Of a stretch of 37,183 nt of DNA, positions 10,339 to 16,747 are shown piece by piece. A program made the translations under genes and the position numbers. The stretch's first letter is position 1. Each line of letters starts with the position of its first letter. The stretch comes from Ignavibacteria bacterium GWF2_33_9 (GTDB lineage Bacteria; Bacteroidota; Ignavibacteria; Kapaibacteriales; UBA2268), in assembly GCA_001804565.1 (NCBI GenBank), contig MHAC01000016.1, positions 1-37,183 of the forward strand, in the 5' to 3' direction. The notes below the pieces were generated by a model. The model saw only the letters and a list, made by a program, of their open reading frames with translations, did no database searches and was not told the origin of the DNA.

Positions 10339-11862
10339 TTAATGAACATGAGAGTGTGAAGGTAATTCTGAGTTTTTCGATGCAAGCATAACTTTATAAG
10401 TACCCTTGCTCACAATTACATCGTTAAGAGCAATACCGGATTCAATTTTATAGTTTACGCCGTCAAAGCCTGAAATTTCCACTTCTCTTTTTTCAAATAA
10501 TTCTCCATTTTTCTGAAGAAAGACATAAAAATGTCCTTGATCTTCCCAAATTGAGGATTTTGGTACAAGAAGTGAATTAGTATTAATTTTCCCTTTTAAA
10601 TATGCAGTTAAAATTGTATTTGGGGTTATTCCAAATTTATTTTCTATTTCAAAATACAAGCTTACATATGTGGATGCATTATAGACAGGTCCTCCGGTAA
10701 TTTTGGCTTTTAATTCCTGTAAATTATATACTTTATTTCCTATTTCGAAGTTAGCATTACTCACAAAAGCCAATTCCAAATATTCATCATTTGGAATGTC
10801 CACTCGAATAAATAATTTGTTATTATTAGTCAGAATTGCCAGGGGAGTGCCTGCTTCTACAAATTGACCTTCATTAACCAAAACTTTTTTTATAAATCCT
10901 GACTTAGGGGCATTGACAGATATTTTGCCCCCTTTTATCAATTGGGAGAGTTTATTATATTCAGCAGTTGACTTTTCCAATTCAGTTTTGGCATTTAGGT
11001 ATTCACTTTCTGAAACAATTTTTGATTCGTACAATTTTGAAATTCTATCAAAGTCTTTAATATTTTTATCCATATCAGATTTTGCATTTGCGAATTTGAC
11101 TTGAAAATTATCATCTCTTGTACTATTGGCTGAAATTTTGAAAAGCTGCTCACCTGCTTTTATTTTTTTGCCGGGTATAGTAGAATTTGAATTAATACTC
11201 AAAATTCCTGAAGCGGTAGAATTGATATATATCTCCTCTGATGTTGGCAATTCTGTTATTCCGGTTGCCTTATAGGATTCTGCAAAATGATGCAAGGTAA
11301 CTTTGGTGAGAGCAAAATCAATTTTCCATGCTTCTTCTTTCAAGAAGGTAATTCCATCTTCCGCAGGCAAAGTATGATGTTTTGCTTCTGATTCGGATGC
11401 AAAACATTGTTGTGAAGCCACTTTAATGGTATCGCTAAATTCTCCATTTTCATAAATAAAGGCAATATTTACAGCCCCAGATTTTTTCGGAGTATATGAG
11501 GCAAGAAAAATTCCGGCTCTAGCGATAGAATCAACATATATTTCTGAATTTAAATCGCCTGATAAAACAATCCTGAGAGCTCCTTTTGTAATTGCTTTGA
11601 AATCACTCAATTTTGTAAAATGTACCACAAATTCACTTTCTTTATTTATGATTAATGGAGTCATTTCAGCAAACAATTCATGAGCATCAGAAAATACTGT
11701 GAATTTGATATTTTCGAGGTCACCTGATCCATGCCCATGCCCTTCATGCTCCTGACCTGCATCGTCATTTCCATTTTCTGAATGGTCATGGGTTTCAAAA
11801 TCTGTTTTGGAGCATGCTGCAAATAATATTATAAACAAAACTAAACTAAAATATTTAGTCAT
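10339..11862 (-). CDS. His-rich periplasmic adaptor lipoprotein of the metal RND system (CusB/CzcB family)
   Basis: A 507-residue membrane fusion protein linking pump and channel. The lipobox 'LFAACSK' puts the acylated cysteine at residue 17. Directly after it comes a His/Glu-rich segment ('QEHEGHGHGSGD'), and the protein ends in 'SHSHVH', so both termini offer metal ligands. A long N-terminal beta domain precedes the usual barrel-sandwich ('GILSINSNSTIPGKKIKAGEQLF'), a coiled-coil hairpin ('FDRISKLYESKIVSESEYLNAKTELEK'), the second half of the lipoyl motif ('SGFIKKVLVNEGQFVEAGTPL') and membrane-proximal domain. The gene lies 11 bases before the pump gene. It is longer than CusB (407 residues), mostly because of the N-terminal domain. 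Confidence 0.92.
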   Translation of the reverse strand: MTKYFSLVLFIILFAACSKTDFETHDHSENGNDDAGQEHEGHGHGSGDLENIKFTVFSDAHELFAEMTPLIINKESEFVVHFTKLSDFKAITKGALRIVLSGDLNSEIYVDSIARAGIFLASYTPKKSGAVNIAFIYENGEFSDTIKVASQQCFASESEAKHHTLPAEDGITFLKEEAWKIDFALTKVTLHHFAESYKATGITELPTSEEIYINSTASGILSINSNSTIPGKKIKAGEQLFKISANSTRDDNFQVKFANAKSDMDKNIKDFDRISKLYESKIVSESEYLNAKTELEKSTAEYNKLSQLIKGGKISVNAPKSGFIKKVLVNEGQFVEAGTPLAILTNNNKLFIRVDIPNDEYLELAFVSNANFEIGNKVYNLQELKAKITGGPVYNASTYVSLYFEIENKFGITPNTILTAYLKGKINTNSLLVPKSSIWEDQGHFYVFLQKNGELFEKREVEISGFDGVNYKIESGIALNDVIVSKGTYKVMLASKNSELPSHSHVH

Positions 11863-11909
11863 AATAATCCTTTTTAAATTAAATTAATGAAAAATTAAAA
11901 AATCTTAAA

Positions 11910-12326
11910 TTAGGAGAAACTGGGCGGTGCTCTTAATTTGAGAGGCGTAGTTATTATGGATTCAAGCCGAGTTATACTTTGTTTTACAATTCTTTCTTTA
12001 AAGTTTGGTGGATTTTTGAATATTTCTTGAGCATCAAAGATAACAAATGTTTTTTCATAAGAAGAATTTTTATCTGATAGAGGTTTATACTTAACTAAGT
12101 CATAAATCTGACGAAAATGTTCCAGATGGTTTACATCACTTTCGGAATTTTCATGATTGGGCAAATTAGAATCATGATGTTCGCTTTCAAATATACCAGA
12201 AAAGAAATCGTTTAATTTGCAGATTTCAACATTCATAACCCTGATATGGACATGTGGGAACAATTCATGAGCAAAATTCACGAATATGGCTGATATTAAA
12301 ACAAATATTATTACTTTTTTCTTCAT
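11910..12326 (-). CDS. Small His-rich exported protein heading the metal efflux operon
   Basis: This 138-residue protein has an N-terminal hydrophobic segment that may be a signal peptide or anchor. Next comes 'HELFPHVHIRV', then a His/Asp/Asn-rich stretch ('EHHDSNLPNHENSESDVNH'), and a C-terminus 'LKLRAPPSFS'. Its layout resembles the small His-rich exported proteins often found at the head of Bacteroidota metal RND operons, but I cannot name a family. It is 47 bases upstream of the adaptor gene in the same direction. A role in periplasmic metal binding or delivery is inferred only from composition and position. Confidence 0.7.
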   Translation of the reverse strand: MKKKVIIFVLISAIFVNFAHELFPHVHIRVMNVEICKLNDFFSGIFESEHHDSNLPNHENSESDVNHLEHFRQIYDLVKYKPLSDKNSSYEKTFVIFDAQEIFKNPPNFKERIVKQSITRLESIITTPLKLRAPPSFS

Positions 12327-12392
12327 CAGGATTGTTTGAAAAATTCTTTTAAATTGAATTAATTACTTCAGATTTAATTTGCAAATAAAACG

Positions 12393-12400
12393 CAAATCTA
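12393..12400 (-). promoter_or_regulatory. Possible -7 box for the metal efflux operon
   Basis: CAAATCTA is TAGATTTG on the minus strand, an exact TAnnTTTG match, 67 bases before the first gene's start. A TTTTG-like -33 candidate (12423-12427) sits at a spacing of 22 rather than 19, so the promoter is tentative. Confidence 0.4.
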
Positions 12401-12611
12401 AAGAATAATATTTTAATAGAACCAAAAATTTTTTTTTATTTCAGATTTTACATACATTAAAATTGACCAGGGCAAAAAAAAATAACTTAAATTGAAAGTC
12501 GCTGGAATGCAAGATTGGGATAGAAAAAAATAAAATTTACGTAAAAATTACACAAAAAGAATCAAATCCAAGAAGCAAAATTAAATAAATGTGGAAAAGT
12601 TTCAAAAAAAG

Positions 12612-12643
12612 TTTTGTAGATTTATAAAGTTTTCGTAATTTTG
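12612..12643 (+). promoter_or_regulatory. Promoter of the tRNA-secE-nusG-ribosomal-protein cluster
   Basis: TTTTG (12612-12616), exactly 19 bases, then TAATTTTG (12636-12643) is a full match to the Bacteroidota primary-sigma consensus. The predicted start is near 12650, about ten bases before tRNA-Tyr. It is the best promoter in the window and fits the demand for stable RNA. Confidence 0.8.
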
Positions 12644-12658
12644 TATTCTTTTCAAAAT

Positions 12659-12742
12659 GGGCAGGTACCGAAGTGGTTAAACGGGACAGACTGTAAATCT
12701 GTTAGGCTGCGCCTTACGGAGGTTCGAATCCTTCCCTGCCCA
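12659..12742 (+). tRNA. tRNA-Tyr (GTA)
   Basis: The acceptor stem GGGCAGG / CCTGCCC, an anticodon stem acaga/tctgt around ctGTAaa, a long class II variable arm and GGTTCGAATCC form a complete 84-base tRNA-Tyr. The discriminator base is A and no CCA is encoded. GTA is one of the anticodons that QueA-dependent queuosine modification acts on. Confidence 0.97.
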
Positions 12743-12799
12743 CAGATTTTGGAAGTAGAAGAAGGAAGCAGATTAGAATAAGAAGTTGGAGATTGATAA

Positions 12800-12872
12800 G
12801 CGGGAGTAGCTCATTCGGTAGAGCATCAGCCTTCCAAGCTGAGGGTGGCGGGTTCGAGTCTCGTCTCCCGCT
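12800..12872 (+). tRNA. tRNA-Gly (TCC)
   Basis: Acceptor stem GCGGGAG / CTCCCGC, anticodon loop ctTCCaa between tcagc and gctga, and T arm GGTTCGAGTC. The discriminator is T and no CCA is encoded. Confidence 0.96.
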
Positions 12873-12991
12873 CGAGAAAAAAAACTTGCAGGATATTCAT
12901 TTGGAAAATATACTGCAATAGTTCTTTAAAGTATGTTAAATACTCAGATTTAGTGGGAGGAAGCTCCGATCAGAATATCGCAAAGGATTCT
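12873..12991 (+). other. Spacer between the two glycine tRNAs with small hairpins
   Basis: This 119-base spacer is much longer than the others in the array. It holds GGAGgaaGCTCC near 12957-12968 and CAGAAT...ATTCTG immediately before the second Gly tRNA. These may help processing of the precursor. No gene fits. Confidence 0.3.
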
Positions 12992-13063
12992 GCGGGAATA
13001 GCTCAGAGGTAGAGCATCAGCTTCCCAAGCTGAGGGTCACGGGTTCGATCCCCGCTTCCCGCT
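12992..13063 (+). tRNA. tRNA-Gly (CCC)
   Basis: Acceptor stem GCGGGAA / TTCCCGC, anticodon loop ttCCCaa on the same tcagc/gctga stem as the preceding Gly tRNA, T arm GGTTCGATCC. CCC reads GGG only. The anticodon stem matches its neighbour, but the acceptor stem and T arm differ, so if the two arose by duplication it was not recent. Confidence 0.94.
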
Positions 13064-13069
13064 CTCGAC

Positions 13070-13142
13070 GCTGATGTAGCTCAGCTGGCAGAGCACTTCC
13101 TTGGTAAGGAAGAGGTCACGGGTTCAAGTCCCGTCATCAGCT
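13070..13142 (+). tRNA. tRNA-Thr (GGT)
   Basis: Acceptor stem GCTGATG / CATCAGC, anticodon loop ttGGTaa on cttcc/ggaag, T arm GGTTCAAGTCC. The discriminator is T and no CCA is encoded. Confidence 0.97.
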
Positions 13143-13156
13143 CAAAGCGGTACCAC

Positions 13157-13229
13157 ACGGGTGTAGCTCAATTGGTAGAGTGGCGGTCTCCAAAACCGTA
13201 GGCTGTGGGTTCGAGTCCTACCACCCGTG
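13157..13229 (+). tRNA. tRNA-Trp (CCA)
   Basis: Acceptor stem ACGGGTG / CACCCGT with discriminator G, anticodon loop ctCCAaa, D arm tagctcaattggtagag and T arm GGTTCGAGTCC. It follows tRNA-Thr by only 14 bases; in many bacteria tuf lies at this position. Confidence 0.97.
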
Positions 13230-13253
13230 CGAAATTTATTTTTTTAAAATATT

Positions 13254-13436
13254 ATGGTAAAAAAGATTAAATCATTTGTAAACGACGTAGTTGTTGAAAT
13301 GAAGAAAGTTACTTGGCCAACAAGGGAACAGCTTATGGAATCAACCAGAGTTGTTATTGGTACTTCATTGATAATCACTTCTATCGTTTTTGTAGTTGAC
13401 CAGGTTACTACCTGGGTTTACTCGTTTCTTTTTTAA
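13254..13436 (+). CDS. secE: Preprotein translocase subunit SecE
   Basis: This 60-residue protein is the short single-membrane-span form of SecE that clamps SecY in the SecYEG channel. An amphipathic helix 'FVNDVVVEMKKVTWPTREQLMEST' carries the family's conserved Lys-Lys-Val-x-Trp-Pro motif, and one transmembrane helix follows ('VVIGTSLIITSIVFVVDQV'). It sits in its classical place between tRNA-Trp and nusG, nine bases before the latter. Confidence 0.96.
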   Translation: MVKKIKSFVNDVVVEMKKVTWPTREQLMESTRVVIGTSLIITSIVFVVDQVTTWVYSFLF

Positions 13437-13445
13437 TTTGGTGTT

Positions 13446-14084
13446 ATGATGGATGAAATTCAAAATATGGATGAACTTCAAAATACTGAGGAACTTCAAA
13501 ATACTGAAGAACTTCAAAATGCTATTCCTGAAGAACAACAAGAAGAAGTTGAGGCTAAGTGGTATGCACTTAGGACTTATACAGCACACGAAAATAAAGT
13601 AAAAGCTCAAATTGAGGCTGAAGTCAAAAGATTGGGCATTGAAGAAAAAGTGGTTGAAATTGTTGTTCCTGAGGAAACTGTATTCGAAGTACGTAATGGG
13701 AAGCGTCGCACCAAAGTGAAAAATTTTCTTCCTGGTTATATAGTTCTAAAATGTATTCTCAATAAAAAATTGAAGGATATTATCGTTGCATTGCCATCGG
13801 TTGTGTCTTTCGTTGGCCGCAGGAATGAACCTACAGCTTTGCAGCAAATCGAAGTTGACAGAATTTTGGGTCGTGTGGAAGAACGTAAGGACGTTTCCAC
13901 AATCGAAACAGCATTCCAGACCGGAGATCCGGTGAGAATAATTGACGGTCCTTTCAATACATTTTTGGGAACAGTAAAGGAAGTGAATTTAGAAAAGCAA
14001 AAACTCAAAGTTGAAGTTGGAATTTTGGGTAGAAAAACTCCTGTCGAACTTGATTTTACTCAAGTCGAGATGGAAACACACTAA
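13446..14084 (+). CDS. nusG: Transcription elongation/termination factor NusG with repeat-bearing N-terminus
   Basis: NusG binds the RNA polymerase clamp and couples it to Rho or the ribosome. The NGN domain starts at 'KWYALRTYTAHENKVKAQIE' near residue 38 and includes 'FLPGYIVLK' and 'VVSFVGR'. A KOW domain follows ('GDPVRIIDGPFNTFLGTVKEVN') and ends in 'VELDFTQVE'. At 212 residues it is longer than the usual 170-190. The difference is an acidic extension of about 37 residues made of four six-residue repeats (DEIQNM, DELQNT, EELQNT, EELQNA), encoded by 18-bp tandem repeats. A start further downstream would remove the repeats, but no ATG lies between residue 8 and the domain. Confidence 0.96.
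   Translation: MMDEIQNMDELQNTEELQNTEELQNAIPEEQQEEVEAKWYALRTYTAHENKVKAQIEAEVKRLGIEEKVVEIVVPEETVFEVRNGKRRTKVKNFLPGYIVLKCILNKKLKDIIVALPSVVSFVGRRNEPTALQQIEVDRILGRVEERKDVSTIETAFQTGDPVRIIDGPFNTFLGTVKEVNLEKQKLKVEVGILGRKTPVELDFTQVEMETH
13452..13523 (+). repeat. Four tandem 18-bp repeats in nusG
   Basis: Units at 13452, 13470, 13488 and 13506 follow the pattern GA(A/G)GAACTTCAAAATACT. The second and third differ least, consistent with slippage or recent duplication. The 18-bp period keeps the frame. Confidence 0.85.
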
Positions 14085-14116
14085 CAAAGAAAGTAAAAAG
14101 ATAAACAGAGAATAAA

Positions 14117-14542
14117 ATGGCAAAGAAATTATTAGGAACATTTAAACTTCAATTGAATGCAGGTCAAGCATCAATGTCACCTCCTGTGGGTCCCGCATTT
14201 GGTCAGAGAGGTTTGAATGGTATGGAGTTTGTAAAGCAATTCAATGCTAAGACTCAAAAACAAGCCGGAACACTATTGCCGGTAGTTGTTTCTTACTATT
14301 CAGATAAGAGTTTTACTTTTTTGGTAAAAACTCCTCCTGCAGCAGTTTTGCTCAAAAAAGCAGCAAATCTTAAGTCAGGTTCAGCTGAATCGAATAAGAA
14401 AAAAGTGGGCAAAGTAACACTTGCTCAAGTTCAAGAAATTGCAGAATTAAAAATGGTGGATTTAAATGCATTCACAATGGAATCTGCTATGAGTATGATT
14501 AAAGGAACTGCCCGTTCAATGGGCGTTGAGATTGAAGGTTAA
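14117..14542 (+). CDS. rplK: 50S ribosomal protein L11
   Basis: This 141-residue protein of the GTPase-associated centre of the 50S subunit has the normal length. The N-terminal '[29 protein letters not shown]' carries the hallmark proline-rich motif contacted by release and elongation factors. The C-terminal RNA-binding domain ends '[19 protein letters not shown]'. It is 32 bases after nusG and 11 before rplA, so it is clearly in one transcript. Confidence 0.98.
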   Translation: MAKKLLGTFKLQLNAGQASMSPPVGPAFGQRGLNGMEFVKQFNAKTQKQAGTLLPVVVSYYSDKSFTFLVKTPPAAVLLKKAANLKSGSAESNKKKVGKVTLAQVQEIAELKMVDLNAFTMESAMSMIKGTARSMGVEIEG

Positions 14543-14553
14543 GGTGAAGAGAA

Positions 14554-15252
14554 ATGAGAAAATTTAGTAAAAGATTTGAAGTTGTATTTAAAGCTGTAGA
14601 CAAAGCTAAAGCTTACGATGTGCTAGAAGCTATCTCTTTGGTAAAGAAGAACGCTACTGCTAAATTTGATGAATCATTCGAAGTTGCAATTCGCTTGGGT
14701 GTAGATCCTCGTAAAGCAGATCAAATGGTTCGTGGTACAGTTTCCCTTCCAAATGGAACCGGAAAAACTGTAAGAGTTCTCGTACTTGCAAAAAGTCCGA
14801 AAGATCAGGAAGCATTGAATGCTGGTGCTGATTTTGCAGGACTTGATGAATACGTAGAAAAAATCAAAGGCGGCTGGACTGACGTTGACGTGATTATCGC
14901 TACTCCCGACGTAATGGGTGAAGTTGGTAAATTAGGTCGTATTTTAGGCCCACGTGGTTTGATGCCAAATCCTAAGGTTGGTACAGTTACTTTCGATGTG
15001 GAAAAAGCTGTTAGCGAAGTAAAAGCAGGTAAGATTGAATACCGTGTGGATAAATCCGGTAATGTTTCTGCTGCAATTGGTAAATGTTCATTCAATGATG
15101 ACCAATTATTGCAAAATTTCGTAACGTTTTTCAATAACATATTAAGAGCAAAACCATCAACAGCTAAAGGAAGATACATCAAGCACATCAGTATTAGTTC
15201 CACAATGGGACCAGGTGTGGCAATAAGCGAAAGCACTATACCGGTTGAATAA
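14554..15252 (+). CDS. rplA: 50S ribosomal protein L1
   Basis: This 232-residue protein binds the L1 stalk of 23S rRNA and helps release of E-site tRNA. It shows the usual '[33 protein letters not shown]' near the N-terminus and '[17 protein letters not shown]' in domain II, with the conserved 'IGKCSF' region towards the end. In other bacteria L1 represses its own rplKA mRNA; I did not identify a specific L1 site here. A 175-base structured leader separates it from rplJ. Confidence 0.98.
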   Translation: MRKFSKRFEVVFKAVDKAKAYDVLEAISLVKKNATAKFDESFEVAIRLGVDPRKADQMVRGTVSLPNGTGKTVRVLVLAKSPKDQEALNAGADFAGLDEYVEKIKGGWTDVDVIIATPDVMGEVGKLGRILGPRGLMPNPKVGTVTFDVEKAVSEVKAGKIEYRVDKSGNVSAAIGKCSFNDDQLLQNFVTFFNNILRAKPSTAKGRYIKHISISSTMGPGVAISESTIPVE

Positions 15253-15340
15253 GATTTAACTTACAGAAGTTAAGTTTTGCAAAAAACGAAGTTATTTGAA
15301 AGTACGAAAGAAATTTTAACAATAATAAAATTATAAATAA

Positions 15341-15405
15341 GGCTATTACGCTACTTGCAGTAAGCTTCTACTTGCAATTTAAAAATTGCATGTTACTGTG
15401 GGTGA
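15341..15405 (+). promoter_or_regulatory. Likely L10 leader (autoregulatory site) upstream of rplJ
   Basis: In the 175-base rplA-rplJ spacer, CAGTAA (15358-15363) pairs with TTACTG (15393-15398) around an inner stem TGCAATTT (15373-15380) / AAATTGCA (15383-15390). The two stems are separated by asymmetric internal bases, the arrangement expected of the L10(L7/L12)4-binding leader. Position and form fit; exact consensus was not tested. Confidence 0.6.
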
Positions 15406-15427
15406 CAAATAAATCAACGGAAATGCT

Positions 15428-15952
15428 ATGAAAAATTTAGAATCAAAAAAGCAGATCGTTGGGGAATTAGTTGAACAACTCCGCAATGCGAATGGGGTGT
15501 ATTTCATCAACTTTGAAAAAATGGATGTTGCGTCCGTTGTGAATTTACGTGGTCTTTTCCATAAAGAAAACGTATCCTACAAAGTTGCAAAAAATACACT
15601 TATCTGGAGAGCGCTCAATGAAGCAGGATTCGAAGGACTCGAAGAAAGCTTTTTGGTAGGCAATACAGGACTTGCATTCGGGAGTGATGACCCATTAGTT
15701 CCGGCAAAAATTCTGAAACCAATCCTGGACAAAAGCGATAAGCCAAAGTTCAAAGGTGCATTGGTGGAAGGAGTTTTCTACGGTGCGGATCAACTGAAAA
15801 CATTGGCATCATTGCCATCGAAGACAGATTTGATTGCCGGTATCCTAGGCAGCTTGAATTCACCAATTTCAGGTATTGTCGGTTCGATCAATGCAGTAAT
15901 GCGTGATTTGGCTTCAGTTATTGAAGAAGCCGCTAAAAAAAGAAGTGCATAA
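15428..15952 (+). CDS. rplJ: 50S ribosomal protein L10
   Basis: This 174-residue protein forms the base of the L7/L12 stalk. Its N-terminal globular domain includes 'NGVYFINFEKMDVASVVNLRGLF' and 'YKVAKNTLIWRAL'. The C-terminal helix that binds L7/L12 dimers is visible as 'GSINAVMRDLASVIEEAAKKRSA'. Normal length. Its stop codon is buried in a small hairpin (AGTGC/GCACT) that recurs just downstream. Confidence 0.97.
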   Translation: MKNLESKKQIVGELVEQLRNANGVYFINFEKMDVASVVNLRGLFHKENVSYKVAKNTLIWRALNEAGFEGLEESFLVGNTGLAFGSDDPLVPAKILKPILDKSDKPKFKGALVEGVFYGADQLKTLASLPSKTDLIAGILGSLNSPISGIVGSINAVMRDLASVIEEAAKKRSA

Positions 15953-15999
15953 GCACTCTAAATAAGTGCTAAAGCACTAGTATCGGTGGAATTCCGATA
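15944..15999 (+). other. Three successive hairpins in the rplJ-rplL spacer
   Basis: AGTGC-ATAA-GCACT (15944-15957, containing the rplJ stop), AGTGC-TAAA-GCACT (15965-15978) and TATCGG-tggaatt-CCGATA (15981-15998). The last is followed by gATTTTTT. The first two are near-copies of each other. The series may tune read-through, stability or the high L7/L12:L10 ratio. Confidence 0.55.
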
Positions 16000-16039
16000 G
16001 ATTTTTTAAAATGTATAAAAATATTTTTGGAGTAATAAA

Positions 16040-16429
16040 ATGTCTGAAAAAATTGAAAAATTATTAGAAGAGATTTCCTCTTTAACATTAGTTGAAGCTT
16101 CTGAATTAAAAACAGCTTTAGAAGATAAGTTTGGTGTAACTGCAGCTGCTCCTATGATGATGGGCGGTGTTATGCCAGCAGCTGGCGCAAGTGCTGATGC
16201 ACCTGTAGCTGAAGAACAAACTGAATTTGATGTTGAATTAACTGAAATTGGCGCAAACAAAATCAACGTTATCAAAATTATCCGTGAAATCACTGGATTA
16301 GGTTTGAAAGACGCTAAAGATTTAGTTGAAGCTGCACCAAAAGTAGTTAAAGAAGCAACTTCAAAAGCAGATGCTGAAGATTTGAAGAAGAAAATCGAAG
16401 AAGCTGGCGCTAAAGTAACTCTTAAGTAA
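16040..16429 (+). CDS. rplL: 50S ribosomal protein L7/L12
   Basis: This 129-residue stalk protein is present in several copies per ribosome and recruits translation GTPases. The N-terminal dimerisation helices are followed by an Ala/Gly-rich hinge with consecutive Met residues ('[20 protein letters not shown]'). The C-terminal domain carries '[31 protein letters not shown]', ending in 'AGAKVTLK'. Start: ATG at 16040 preceded by GGAG. It is followed by a terminator-like hairpin and then a long structured spacer before rpoB. Confidence 0.98.
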   Translation: MSEKIEKLLEEISSLTLVEASELKTALEDKFGVTAAAPMMMGGVMPAAGASADAPVAEEQTEFDVELTEIGANKINVIKIIREITGLGLKDAKDLVEAAPKVVKEATSKADAEDLKKKIEEAGAKVTLK

Positions 16430-16451
16430 TTACTTTTTTTCTTAATGGAAT

Positions 16452-16486
16452 TACCGGGGAATCTCACCCCGGTATTTCTTATTTTT
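16452..16486 (+). terminator. Terminator/attenuator after rplL
   Basis: TACCGGGG (16452-16459) and CCCCGGTA (16467-16474) form an 8-bp stem with a seven-base loop, followed by tttcttattttt. It sits 23 bases after the rplL stop, where partial termination would lower polymerase-subunit expression relative to ribosomal proteins, as known for the E. coli rplL-rpoB attenuator. Confidence 0.85.
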
Positions 16487-16617
16487 ATGAAATCGTAATA
16501 TTCTCATATTTTTCGTAGATTTTATTATTTATTAACAATATTTATGTAAATTATTGCTGATATAATAAAATTAATTAACTTACGTTACTAATAATCTATA
16601 ATTATTATTTTTCTGAA

Positions 16618-16671
16618 GAAAAAATCAATAAACAATTGATAAAAGTAAAGTTTGAACAAACTGATTTTTTC
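16618..16671 (+). promoter_or_regulatory. Possible long-range stem in the rpoB leader
   Basis: GAAAAAATCA (16618-16627) is exactly complementary to TGATTTTTTC (16662-16671). The enclosed 34 bases contain GTTT-gaac-AAAC (16650-16661). An alternative local hairpin ATCAAT/ATTGAT at 16624-16640 competes with the outer stem. The A/T-rich pairing is weak, so this may be coincidence. Confidence 0.35.
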
Positions 16672-16673
16672 AT

Positions 16674-16732
16674 AGGGTTTTTGATGTTCGATCAAGTAAA
16701 TTGAACATCAAAGGTCCTTTTTTTTATTTTTT
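16674..16732 (+). terminator. Strong terminator-like hairpin directly before rpoB
   Basis: Bases 16674-16689 (AGGGTTTTTGATGTTC) pair over 16 positions with 16703-16718 (GAACATCAAAGGTCCT), including three G-U wobbles, around a 13-base loop. TTTTTTTTATTTTTT follows at once. It ends three bases before the rpoB Shine-Dalgarno sequence and is a second barrier after the hairpin at 16452. Confidence 0.85.
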
Positions 16733-16734
16733 GC

Positions 16735-16742
16735 AAAGGAGG
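16735..16742 (+). promoter_or_regulatory. Perfect Shine-Dalgarno sequence of rpoB
   Basis: AAAGGAGG lies five bases before the GTG start at 16748. Most other genes in this window lack such a site, which is usual in Bacteroidota. It supports the GTG as the real start. Confidence 0.85.
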
Positions 16743-16747
16743 TTCCG

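Noticed and set aside
13452-13523. CRISPR-like repeat array
   Set aside because: 18-bp units are contiguous with no spacers and lie in frame inside nusG.
13365-13610. 81-residue minus-strand ORF with repeats over nusG
   Set aside because: Its 'ILKF' repeats are the reverse reading of the 18-bp repeats in nusG.
14805-15236. 143-residue minus-strand ORF opposite rplA
   Set aside because: Shadow of a highly conserved ribosomal protein gene.
16006-16467. 153-residue minus-strand ORF opposite rplL
   Set aside because: Shadow produced by the Ala/Lys-rich rplL codons; rplL is certain.
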